A stretch of DNA of 20,462 nucleotides from UBA11663 sp049616325 (GTDB lineage Bacteria; Bacteroidota; Bacteroidia; Flavobacteriales_D; Sanyastnellaceae), in assembly GCA_049616325.1 (NCBI GenBank), contig JBMZHG010000034.1, positions 1-20,462 of the forward strand, read 5' to 3'. The notes beneath the pieces are model-generated. The model did no database searches, was not told the DNA's origin, and was given only the letters and a program-made list of their open reading frames with translations. Below, piece by piece: positions 1 to 7,340 of the stretch (its first letter is position 1; each line of letters opens with the position of its first letter). A program made the translations under genes and the position numbers.

Positions 1-1
1 G

Positions 2-2338
2 GATCGTCCTTTGATGATTTACATCCACACCGGAAACTTCCTCCCTCAATACCTGAACGGAAGCGCGGTTGGAACCAAGAGCGACTCTGTGGCGGTGGAA
101 CTCTGCACGCGCTATGCCAAGATGGGCTACGTGGTGGCTTCCATTGACTACCGTTTGGGCTGGAACCCCCTCGCGTCTACGCAGTCAGAGCGAACCTACC
201 AGCTGATCAACGCGGCTTACCGTGGCGTTCAGGACGCTCGTACGGCCGTCCGCTACTTCCGCATGTCGGAAGACACCATGGGCGACCCTTACGGCATCGA
301 CCCCACGAAAATTGGTTATCTCGGTGAGGGAACGGGCGGATACGTGAGCTACGCGGCCTCGACCATCAGCGATTACAGCGACATCATCTTTGACGACATG
401 GGTGCCCCAATTGCCAAGTTTTGGTACGATCCAGGAGACGGATCATTCATCCCGATGGTCATTCAAGAAGTGAACGGCGATCCGGAAGCCACGTCGGACG
501 GGTACGCCCCTGCGGGCATCTTCGGTCCCGACCCTGTTCAGCTTTGCATTGCCAACCACGTCGGCTACAGCAGCGACGTTGCGTTCCAAGTCAACCTCGG
601 CGGTGCGTTGGGTGACCTTAACTGGCTCGACGAAGGGGACCCTGCCATGATCAGCTTCCAGTCTCCCGTGGACCAGTTTGCCCCGTACACAACCGGTGTT
701 CTCGTGGTTCCTACCACGAACGAAAACGTTGTGGAAGTGAGTGGAGCGTACGACATCCATGCGGAAATCAACGCTCAGAGCGACCCCAACAACAACGCAG
801 GCTTCCAAGGCCTCGGTTTGACCGACCCGGTGACTGCCCAGGCTTTGGCCAACGGCAACATGGGTTGGGACGGTCTTTACCCCGTGCGCAACGACTACGT
901 CAATGGCCAGCCCACGCAGCCTTACGACGGAGCACCTTGGCAGTGGTGGGATGTGGAATACACGCAACTTGTCGATGCAGCCAACGGTACGAGCATTGTG
1001 GCGACACAGCTGACCCTCAACCCCAACATGGGACCGCTTGAGGGCCGCGCATACTGCGACACGATTGTCGCCTACGCTGCTCCGCGCATGGCGTCTCTTC
1101 TCGGTTTGGCTTCTGCCGGACCCGGTTGCACGGACGACACCGCTTGCAACTTCAACGCATTGGCGACTTCCGACGACGGCTCTTGCACTTACGCGGACCC
1201 CGGATACGATTGCGACGGGGTGGCAATTGCCCCAGGTTGCACGGACCCCATGGCTTGCAACTACGACAACACGGCCCAAACCGACGACGGTTCCTGCGAC
1301 TACCTCGAATCAGAGACGATTCCTACCGGAGTCGAAAACGTCTGGCTTGTTGGTTTGACGCTCACGGGCACGGCCTTTGAGGCGTTTGCGGGTCCTTGCG
1401 AAGCAAACGGCGGTGTCAACCCCAACGTCAGCATCAACGGCGTCATTGCAGGCGACGGCTCCGCGCCATTGACCATGGCGGGCATCACGGACCCCACAGG
1501 ATTGCTCGGTGAATTGGCAGCTCTTGCAAGCACCGTGTCGTTCGGCATTTGCGGTGACAACATCACAGTGTCGGCCTTGGGCAACATCATTCCCATGGTG
1601 GGGAACGGCCAGTTCTGGCAGTCCCCGATTCCTGTGAATGAAGATGGCCAGTACTTGTGGGCTGCTCCTTTGGCCAACTTCCCTGTGGGATGTGCGGATC
1701 CAGCTGCGAGCAACTTCTCAAGCCCTTGCGACGTCAGTTTGGCATGCACGTACGACGTGACGTTCTCGGTCGACATGGCCGGTTACGGCGGAACGTACGG
1801 CATGGTCAATTTGAACGGATCGTTTGGCGGATGGTGCGGCGAGTGCATTCCGATGACGGACGACGACGCGGACGGCGTCTACGATGTGACCGTGGCATTG
1901 CCATTGGGAACAGTGGAATACAAGTTCACTGTGGACGGATGGACAGACCAGGAGTACTTCAGCCCAGGTGACGCGTGCACTTCCACCATCGATGGCTTCA
2001 CGAACCGTTCTTACACGGTGACCGGGGGTGCTGCGCTTGACGTGGTGTGCTGGGGTAGCTGTGAGGCCTGCCCTACGGAGGGTTGCACGGACCCAGCTTT
2101 CGTAGAATTTGATCCTTACGCCGGCGTGGATGACGGCTCATGTGGCACGTTGGTTGTGGAAGGTTGCTTGTACGACAGCGCAACGAACTACGATCCTTTT
2201 GCGAACACGGACAACGGTTCTTGCGTCTTTGACGGAACGGGAACCAACGATTGTGCGGGTGACCTCGACGGCGACGGTGCAGTGGCTACGGCCGACTTGC
2301 TCCAGTTCCTGAGCTTCTTCGGCTTGACCTGCCAGTGA
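2..2338 (+). CDS. Secreted esterase-fold protein with Cys repeats and dockerin-like C-terminus (5' partial)
   Basis: The frame is open from base 2, so the N-terminus and any signal peptide lie outside the window. Residue numbers here count from the Met at base 11. Residues 1-365 resemble the carboxylesterase alpha/beta-hydrolase fold: an oxyanion-type strand (MIYIHTGNFLP), the helix YRGVQDARTAVRYFR, and a nucleophile-elbow region IGYLGEGTGG. In that elbow the expected Ser of GxSxG is Gly107, so esterase activity is doubtful. Four GCTDP...DDGSC-type Cys repeats start near residues 371, 408, 690 and 717. Residues about 583-655 look like a starch-binding/AMPK-type carbohydrate-binding beta-sandwich (VNLNGSFGGW, VEYKFTVDGW). 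The last 26 residues (GDLDGDGAVATADLLQFLSFFG) are an EF-hand or dockerin-like motif common at the ends of marine Bacteroidota surface proteins. No separate T9SS sorting domain follows. A surface or extracellular location is likely; the substrate is unknown. Confidence 0.8.
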   Translation, partial: DRPLMIYIHTGNFLPQYLNGSAVGTKSDSVAVELCTRYAKMGYVVASIDYRLGWNPLASTQSERTYQLINAAYRGVQDARTAVRYFRMSEDTMGDPYGIDPTKIGYLGEGTGGYVSYAASTISDYSDIIFDDMGAPIAKFWYDPGDGSFIPMVIQEVNGDPEATSDGYAPAGIFGPDPVQLCIANHVGYSSDVAFQVNLGGALGDLNWLDEGDPAMISFQSPVDQFAPYTTGVLVVPTTNENVVEVSGAYDIHAEINAQSDPNNNAGFQGLGLTDPVTAQALANGNMGWDGLYPVRNDYVNGQPTQPYDGAPWQWWDVEYTQLVDAANGTSIVATQLTLNPNMGPLEGRAYCDTIVAYAAPRMASLLGLASAGPGCTDDTACNFNALATSDDGSCTYADPGYDCDGVAIAPGCTDPMACNYDNTAQTDDGSCDYLESETIPTGVENVWLVGLTLTGTAFEAFAGPCEANGGVNPNVSINGVIAGDGSAPLTMAGITDPTGLLGELAALASTVSFGICGDNITVSALGNIIPMVGNGQFWQSPIPVNEDGQYLWAAPLANFPVGCADPAASNFSSPCDVSLACTYDVTFSVDMAGYGGTYGMVNLNGSFGGWCGECIPMTDDDADGVYDVTVALPLGTVEYKFTVDGWTDQEYFSPGDACTSTIDGFTNRSYTVTGGAALDVVCWGSCEACPTEGCTDPAFVEFDPYAGVDDGSCGTLVVEGCLYDSATNYDPFANTDNGSCVFDGTGTNDCAGDLDGDGAVATADLLQFLSFFGLTCQ

Positions 2339-2366
2339 TCTGCCGCGCAGCAACTGACTGACTTCC

Positions 2367-2396
2367 AAAAGGGCCGCCCTCGGGCGGCCCTTTTTT
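2367..2396 (+). terminator. Rho-independent terminator after the esterase-like gene
   Basis: GGGCCGCC and GGCGGCCC form a perfect stem with a CTCG loop, preceded by AAAA and followed by TTTTTT. It lies 29 bases after the stop codon. The A/T flanks could extend the stem and make it work in both directions. Confidence 0.92.
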
Positions 2397-2469
2397 GTCC
2401 CCCTTTCTCGAAGTGCACCAACTTGGCACGAGGTTTGAAGAGATGTGAACGAAACCGAGCGAAGTGAAC

Positions 2470-2498
2470 TTGGTTGCTCGTCAGGAATTCATTCTTTG
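2470..2498 (+). promoter_or_regulatory. Possible promoter of the DUF1573 gene
   Basis: A TTG at 2470-2472 and ATTCTTTG at 2491-2498 are 18 bases apart, roughly the Bacteroidota -33/-7 arrangement (TTG and TAnnTTTG). The first two bases of the -7 box do not match. The start codon is 38 bases downstream. This is a weak motif call. Confidence 0.3.
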
Positions 2499-2536
2499 TT
2501 ATCTTCATCCTCCAAACAACAGAACACACAATCGTT

Positions 2537-2995
2537 ATGAAGCAGTTTTTTGCAGCATGTGCCTTGATGCTGGGCATCGTTTCCTTGAGCGTGGCTCAAG
2601 AAGTGGTCACGGGTCCGTCGATCACCTTGGACAAGGACGTTCACGACTACGGCACGATTCAACAAGGTGCCAACGGCGCGTGCGAATTCACCGTCACGAA
2701 CAGCGGCACGGAGCCGTTGATCATCTCTCGTTGCAAAGGATCCTGCGGTTGCACGGTTCCCCAATGCGAGAAGGCGCCCATCGCTCCCGGAGGAACTTCA
2801 GCCATCACGGTGAAGTACGACACCAAGCGCATTGGCCCGATCAACAAGTCGGTGACCATCACTTCGAACGCTTCCAACGAGCCGACGAAGGTCATTCGCA
2901 TCAAGGGCAAGGTGGAAGCTTCCGACCTCGGCAACAGCGGAGGAGTTCCTGTGAAGCAGCCTGCTGCAGGCGCACCTACCACGGGCAAGCAGTAA
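2537..2995 (+). CDS. DUF1573 domain secreted protein
   Basis: A 152-aa protein. The Met at 2537 was chosen because it begins a clear signal peptide (KQFF, then a hydrophobic run, ending SVAQ near residue 21); the in-frame Met 21 codons upstream would bury it. Residues about 30-135 form an Ig-like DUF1573 domain: FTVTNSGTEPLIIS, then the Cys cluster C66, C70, C72, C77 (CKGSCGCTVPQC), then PGGTSAITVKYDTKRIGP and VTITSNASNEP. This family is abundant in Bacteroidota and is exported; its molecular role is not established. It is a single-gene unit between two terminators. The C-terminal tail of about 17 residues, rich in Pro, Ala and Gly, looks disordered. Confidence 0.85.
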   Translation: MKQFFAACALMLGIVSLSVAQEVVTGPSITLDKDVHDYGTIQQGANGACEFTVTNSGTEPLIISRCKGSCGCTVPQCEKAPIAPGGTSAITVKYDTKRIGPINKSVTITSNASNEPTKVIRIKGKVEASDLGNSGGVPVKQPAAGAPTTGKQ

Positions 2996-3019
2996 GCGAA
3001 GCCTGAAACGAATTTTTTC

Positions 3020-3050
3020 AAAGCCATCCCTCGGGGTGGCTTTGTTGTTT
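3020..3050 (+). terminator. Terminator after the DUF1573 gene
   Basis: AAAGCCATCCC pairs with GGGGTGGCTTT (one T-G wobble) around a CTCG-type loop, followed by a T-rich tract interrupted by G (TTTGTTGTTT). It starts 25 bases after the stop codon and lies immediately before the valS promoter. Confidence 0.8.
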
Positions 3051-3059
3051 GAATGCGGG

Positions 3060-3067
3060 TATTTTTG
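3060..3067 (+). promoter_or_regulatory. -7 box of the valS promoter
   Basis: TATTTTTG matches the Bacteroidota -7 consensus TAnnTTTG exactly and lies 30 bases before the chosen valS start. The upstream -33 element is less clear: TTTG at 3041-3044 is closer than usual and sits at the end of the preceding terminator. Confidence 0.45.
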
Positions 3068-3097
3068 TGCTCCAACGCCAATTCGGACGACGCCACC

Positions 3098-5728
3098 ATG
3101 AACATTCCAGCGCAGTACGACCCCTCCTTGACTGAAGACAAATGGTACGCCCATTGGTTGAAGGCAGGGCATTTTCATTCGGTTCCTGACGAACGCGAGC
3201 CGTACACCGTCGTCATCCCGCCGCCCAACGTGACGGGTGTGCTGCACATGGGGCACATGCTCAACAACACCATCCAAGACGTGTTGGTGCGTCGCGCTCG
3301 GATGCAGGGCAAGAACGCGTGCTGGGTTCCAGGCACCGACCACGCCTCGATTGCGACCGAAGCGAAGGTGGTCCGTCGCCTTCGCGACAAGGGCATCAAG
3401 AAGTCGGACTTGTCGCGGGACAAATTCCTCGAACATGCATGGGAGTGGACGCACGAGCACGGTGGGATCATTCTCGAACAACTCAAAAAGCTCGGAGCGA
3501 GCTGCGATTGGAACCGCACGCGCTTCACCATGGACGAGGGCTATTACAAAGGCGTCATTGACACGTTTGTGGAGTTCCACGAGAAGGGACTGGTCTACCG
3601 CGGCGTGCGCATGGTCAATTGGGATCCCGTGGCCTTGACGGCGCTCAGCGACGAGGAGGTCATCCACACGGAAGAGCACGGAAAACTGTACTACGTCCGA
3701 TACGCGATCGTGGGAGAGGAGGACCGCTGGATCACGGTGGCGACGACGCGTCCTGAAACCATCATGGGGGACACGGCCATTTGCGTGCACCCGGACGACG
3801 ACCGTTACAAGGACTTGGTAGGCAAGAAGGCCATCGTGCCAGTGGTGAACCGTGAAGTGCCCATCATTGCGGACGATTACATCGACTTGGAGTTTGGAAC
3901 GGGTTGTCTGAAGGTGACGCCTGCCCACGACATCAACGACTACGAGCTTGGCCAAAAGCACGGCCTCGAGACCATCGACACCATCAACGCCGACGGGACG
4001 ATGTCCGCAGAAGCGGGATCGTACGAAGGGATGGACCGGTTCGAATGTCGAAAGAAGTTCCCCGAGGAGCTGGTTCGTTTGGGCAACCTTGTCAAGGTGG
4101 AAGATTACACCAACAAGGTGGGCCGAAGCGAACGCACCAACGCGGTGATTGAGCCGCGCTTGTCCCTTCAGTGGTTCTTGGCGATGGAAGAGTTGTCGAA
4201 GCCGGCCTTGGAGGCGGTGATGAACGACACCGTGCAGTTCCACCCGCCCAAATTCAAGAACAGCTACCGCCACTGGATGGAAAACGTCAAGGATTGGTGC
4301 ATCAGCCGCCAGCTTTGGTGGGGGCATCAAATTCCGGCGTGGTTTTTTGGGGAAGGGGAAGCGGATTACGTGGTGGCACGGACCGAGGCGGAAGCGTTGG
4401 AGCAAGCCCGCGCGAAGACCGGAAATGTCGGGTTGACGATGGACGACCTGCGCCAAGACGAGGACGTCATGGACACGTGGTTCAGCTCGTGGATTTGGCC
4501 GATTCAGGTGTTTGATGGCCTGCACAAGGAGGATGAGGTGGCGTACTACTACCCCACGAACGACCTAGTGACGGCTCCGGAAATCATGTTCTTCTGGGTG
4601 GCTCGAATGATCATCAGTGGCTACCACTACCGCGGCGAAGCGCCGTTCAAGAACGTGTACTACACGGGGATTGTGCGGGACAAAAAGGGCCGCAAGATGT
4701 CCAAGAGCTTGGGCAACAGCCCCGATCCGATTGAACTGATGAAGCAGTACGGGGCGGACGGGGTTCGTGTGGGAATGCTGCTGACGTCTCCCGCGGGGAA
4801 CGACCTTCCGTTCGACGACAAGCTCTGCGAGCAAGGCCGAAACTTCGCCAACAAGATTTGGAACGCGTTCCGCCTGGTGCAAGGGTGGGAGGTCGACGAG
4901 GCGAAAGCCCAACCTGAAGCGGCTTCGACAGCCGTCGCGTGGATGGAAGCCCGAAGCCAGCAGGCCATGGAAGAGCTGGATGCGGCGTTTGCCAGCTTCC
5001 GATTGAGCGAGGCGCTCATGACCACGTACCGTTTGGTGTGGGAAGAGTACTGCAGTTGGTACCTCGAGTCGATCAAGCCGCCGTTCGGCGAGCCCATCGA
5101 CGGGGCGACAAAGCGCGCGACGCTCGAATTGTTCGAGCGCATGCTCAAGTTGCTTCACCCGTTCATGCCGTTCTTGACGGAGGAAGTGTGGCATTGGACG
5201 AGCGAGCGCGAAGGGCACGAGGACGACTTGTGCGTGGCGACTTGGCCGGAGCGATCGGAGTACGACAAGGGCATTTTGGCCGACATCGAAATGGCCAAAG
5301 AAGTGGTCACCGCCATCCGAAACATCCGCAACGACAACGGCATCCCCAACAAGGAGAAGCTGGAATTGAAGGTGCAGCCGGGCGACGGATACCCTGCCCA
5401 CCTCGAGCCGTGGATTGCCCACCTCACCAACCTGAGCGGCATCGAGCACGTGACGGAAAAAGTGAAGGGAGCGTTTGGGTTTGTGCAAGGCACGCACCGC
5501 TTCTCTGTCCCGTTTGGCGAAGGCTTTGACATTGACGCCGAACGCGCCAAAGTCCAAAAGGACCTCGAGTACCAGCAAGGCTTCTTGCGCAGCGTTCGTG
5601 GCAAACTCTCCAACGAAAAGTTTGTGAGCGGGGCTCCGGAACAGGTGGTCGAGAACGAGCGCAAGAAGGAGGCCGACGCGTTGGCCAAGATTGCGGTGCT
5701 CGAAGAGAAGCTCGCGGACCTGGCGTAA
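3098..5728 (+). CDS. valS: Valyl-tRNA synthetase
   Basis: Charges tRNA-Val with valine in the cytoplasm. The protein is 876 aa, the usual bacterial length. The Met at 3098 was preferred over an upstream in-frame ATG at 3053 because homologous proteins begin close to this MNIPAQYDPSLTEDKWY motif and because the -7 box at 3060 lies inside the longer reading. Class Ia signatures are intact: PPPNVTGVLHMGH, with the HIGH-type motif at H50-H53; the editing (CP1) domain with TTRPET at 216-221; and KMSKS at 533-537. An anticodon-binding helical domain follows (about 600-750). The last 65 residues form the valS-specific coiled coil, rich in Lys and Glu. The gene is probably transcribed alone, although no terminator is visible before the next gene 51 bases away. 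Confidence 0.97.
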   Translation: MNIPAQYDPSLTEDKWYAHWLKAGHFHSVPDEREPYTVVIPPPNVTGVLHMGHMLNNTIQDVLVRRARMQGKNACWVPGTDHASIATEAKVVRRLRDKGIKKSDLSRDKFLEHAWEWTHEHGGIILEQLKKLGASCDWNRTRFTMDEGYYKGVIDTFVEFHEKGLVYRGVRMVNWDPVALTALSDEEVIHTEEHGKLYYVRYAIVGEEDRWITVATTRPETIMGDTAICVHPDDDRYKDLVGKKAIVPVVNREVPIIADDYIDLEFGTGCLKVTPAHDINDYELGQKHGLETIDTINADGTMSAEAGSYEGMDRFECRKKFPEELVRLGNLVKVEDYTNKVGRSERTNAVIEPRLSLQWFLAMEELSKPALEAVMNDTVQFHPPKFKNSYRHWMENVKDWCISRQLWWGHQIPAWFFGEGEADYVVARTEAEALEQARAKTGNVGLTMDDLRQDEDVMDTWFSSWIWPIQVFDGLHKEDEVAYYYPTNDLVTAPEIMFFWVARMIISGYHYRGEAPFKNVYYTGIVRDKKGRKMSKSLGNSPDPIELMKQYGADGVRVGMLLTSPAGNDLPFDDKLCEQGRNFANKIWNAFRLVQGWEVDEAKAQPEAASTAVAWMEARSQQAMEELDAAFASFRLSEALMTTYRLVWEEYCSWYLESIKPPFGEPIDGATKRATLELFERMLKLLHPFMPFLTEEVWHWTSEREGHEDDLCVATWPERSEYDKGILADIEMAKEVVTAIRNIRNDNGIPNKEKLELKVQPGDGYPAHLEPWIAHLTNLSGIEHVTEKVKGAFGFVQGTHRFSVPFGEGFDIDAERAKVQKDLEYQQGFLRSVRGKLSNEKFVSGAPEQVVENERKKEADALAKIAVLEEKLADLA

Positions 5729-5779
5729 CGCGAGCTACGTTGGGCCGAACACTGTGCCCGGTTGGGGTGTTGTGTGGGC

Positions 5780-5953
5780 ATGTTTGGACTCTTCAAGAAA
5801 GACCCGGTGGAGAAGCTCCGGAAGGAGCACGCGGACCTGTTGGCCCGAGCCCACAAGATGAGCACGGTGGACCGTGCGAAGTCAGACGCGTTGGTGGCTC
5901 AGGCCGCTGAGGTGGAATCGAAGTTGGTGGCCCTTCAATCCGGTCAGTCGTGA
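5780..5953 (+). CDS. Small DUF6435/Lacal_2735-like protein
   Basis: A 57-aa highly charged helical protein beginning MFGLFKKDPVEKLRKEH, which strongly resembles the small Bacteroidota family annotated as DUF6435 or Lacal_2735. The function of that family is unknown. The Met at 5780 was chosen because the family starts at MFxxFKKDP; an ATG at 5762 would add six atypical residues. The sequence predicts two helices around a short turn (STVDRAKSD), with no membrane segment or Cys ligands. Its stop codon overlaps the GTG start of the next gene by four bases, so it is probably the first gene of the photolyase operon. Family assignment is from memory of the motif. Confidence 0.75.
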   Translation: MFGLFKKDPVEKLRKEHADLLARAHKMSTVDRAKSDALVAQAAEVESKLVALQSGQS

Positions 5954-6663
5954 GGACGGTGGCGATTGTGGGAGACAGCCGCGGCATTGGCGCCGCGCTC
6001 CGTGAGCAGTTGTTGAATCAGGGGGTGAGCGTCATTGGCGTGTCGCGGACAGGCGTGCAACGCGAAGGCGGGGAGCACCCCAACTACCAGAGCCTGGTCT
6101 TTGATGCGGTGGCGCACCCGTGCGACGTTTCGGGATTTACGGACAGGCTCGACGGCCTGGTGTACTGCCCAGGAACGATCAAACTCAAGCCTCTCCGCGG
6201 CTTGAAGCAGGAGCAATTCCTGGAAGATTTTCAGGTGAACGTGATTGGGGCCGTCCAGACGCTCCAAGCCAATCACAAATTGCTGCAGGCTGGTGCGGTG
6301 AACGGAGCCAAGCCAGGCGTGGTGCTCTTCAGCACCGTCGCGGTTCAGACCGGCATGGCCTACCACGCCAGCATCGCCGCGTCCAAAGGCGCGGTGGAAG
6401 GGCTTGTGCGGACGTTGGCCGCGGAGTGGGCTCCGGAAGTGCGGGTGAACGCCGTGGCGCCGAGTTTGACGGACACGAGCTTGGCGGCGACCTTGCTGGG
6501 CAGCGACGCCAAGCGAGAGGCCGCGGCGGAACGTCATCCGCTGAAAAAAGTGCTCGAGGCGGACGAAGTGGCGTCGGCTGCGGCGTACCTCGTGTCCGAG
6601 CACGCGGCGGGCATCACGGGACAGGTCTTGCACGTGGATGCGGGCATGGGTGTCGTGCGATGA
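5950..6663 (+). CDS. Atypical short-chain dehydrogenase/reductase
   Basis: A 237-aa Rossmann-fold protein of the SDR family, probably binding NAD(P). It starts with GTG, overlapping the previous stop. The cofactor loop is GDSRGIG (residues 8-14), followed by the strand-4 motif YCPGTIKLKPL (equivalent to NNAG). The catalytic region reads FSTVAVQTGMAYHASIAASK: Lys146 and the Ser/Thr are present, but the position four before Lys is Ile142, not the standard Tyr. A Tyr (138) lies four residues earlier. The structural motif VRVNAVAPS(L)TDT and the C-terminal GITGQVLHVDAGMG are intact. Either the family has a different catalytic arrangement or it no longer does standard hydride chemistry. Its ATGA overlap with the next gene indicates translational coupling in the photolyase operon. 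The substrate is unknown. Confidence 0.88.
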   Translation: MRTVAIVGDSRGIGAALREQLLNQGVSVIGVSRTGVQREGGEHPNYQSLVFDAVAHPCDVSGFTDRLDGLVYCPGTIKLKPLRGLKQEQFLEDFQVNVIGAVQTLQANHKLLQAGAVNGAKPGVVLFSTVAVQTGMAYHASIAASKGAVEGLVRTLAAEWAPEVRVNAVAPSLTDTSLAATLLGSDAKREAAAERHPLKKVLEADEVASAAAYLVSEHAAGITGQVLHVDAGMGVVR

Positions 6664-7340
6664 AGGATTCTGCGGGCATGGTTCGGTGGACACGGGAAGA
6701 CCTCGAAGCGTGGCCTTCTCGAAAGCGCGCACGTACGGTCAACAGCTTGAGTGGATTCAAGAGTGCCACGCTCGTGGGGTCGTCGGACCTGAAGGGTGCA
6801 CACAATTTGAGTGTGGTGAGCTCGGTCGTGCACTTGGGGTCAAGTCCAGCCCAAATGGGCATGGTTCTTCGTCCGCCCGGCGACGACGCTCACACGTACA
6901 AAAACCTTTTGGCAACGGGGCAATGCACCTTCAGCCACATCGGAGTGAATTGGGTTGCTCAAGCTCATCAGTGCAGCGCTCGTTATCCGGCGGGGGTGTC
7001 GGAGTTTGAGGCAGTGGGGTTGACTCCTTGCGGCTTGGAGGGGGAGTGGAAAGCGCCTGCCGTGTCTGAAGCGCGCGTGCGCATGGGACTGACCTTGACG
7101 GAAGACATGGTGTTGCCCAACCGATGCCACTTCCTGGTGCTCGACGTGCAATGGGTCGAAGTGGATGAACGCACGGTGGCTGAGGACGGCTACGTTGATT
7201 TGGGACGGGCTGGAACGACGGCCATCAGTGGCTTGGACGGCTATCACGACACCACGCATTTGGGACGCCTGTCTTATGCGAAAGTGGGCAAGGAGGTGGA
7301 GCTGTTGACCGACGTGATGGCCGGCTGGAACGACATGTGA
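6660..7340 (+). CDS. Flavin reductase-like split-barrel protein
   Basis: A 226-aa protein of the flavin reductase-like, FMN-binding split-barrel family. The start at 6660 overlaps the SDR stop (ATGA); a much longer open frame upstream is only the shadow of the SDR gene. Recognisable elements are NSLSGFKSATLVGS (residues about 25-38), NLSVVSSVVHLGSSP with MGMVLRPPGDDAHTYKN, FSHIGVNWVAQAHQCSARYPAGVSEFEAVGL (split here by function: His-rich then the SEFE turn), and a C-terminal LSYAKVGKE. The family binds FMN or FAD and often reduces free flavin with NAD(P)H. Its place between an SDR and a photolyase suggests that it supplies or keeps reduced the flavin used by the photolyases; that is inference. 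It could equally be a flavin-dependent oxidoreductase with its own substrate. Confidence 0.88.
   Translation: MKDSAGMVRWTREDLEAWPSRKRARTVNSLSGFKSATLVGSSDLKGAHNLSVVSSVVHLGSSPAQMGMVLRPPGDDAHTYKNLLATGQCTFSHIGVNWVAQAHQCSARYPAGVSEFEAVGLTPCGLEGEWKAPAVSEARVRMGLTLTEDMVLPNRCHFLVLDVQWVEVDERTVAEDGYVDLGRAGTTAISGLDGYHDTTHLGRLSYAKVGKEVELLTDVMAGWNDM

Noticed and set aside
1121..2230. The GCTD repeats as a nucleotide tandem repeat or recombination site
   Set aside because: The repeats are similar in protein but diverged in DNA and unevenly spaced, so they are protein repeats.
2798..4525. A 575-codon open frame on the minus strand opposite valS
   Set aside because: It lies entirely antisense to the well-supported valS and the DUF1573 end, reads as a His/Val/Arg-rich shadow product typical of GC-rich codon bias, and shows no domain.
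6120..6659. A 180-residue upstream extension of the flavin reductase frame
   Set aside because: It overlaps the SDR in another frame and is Arg/Gly-rich; the family start and the ATGA overlap support 6660.
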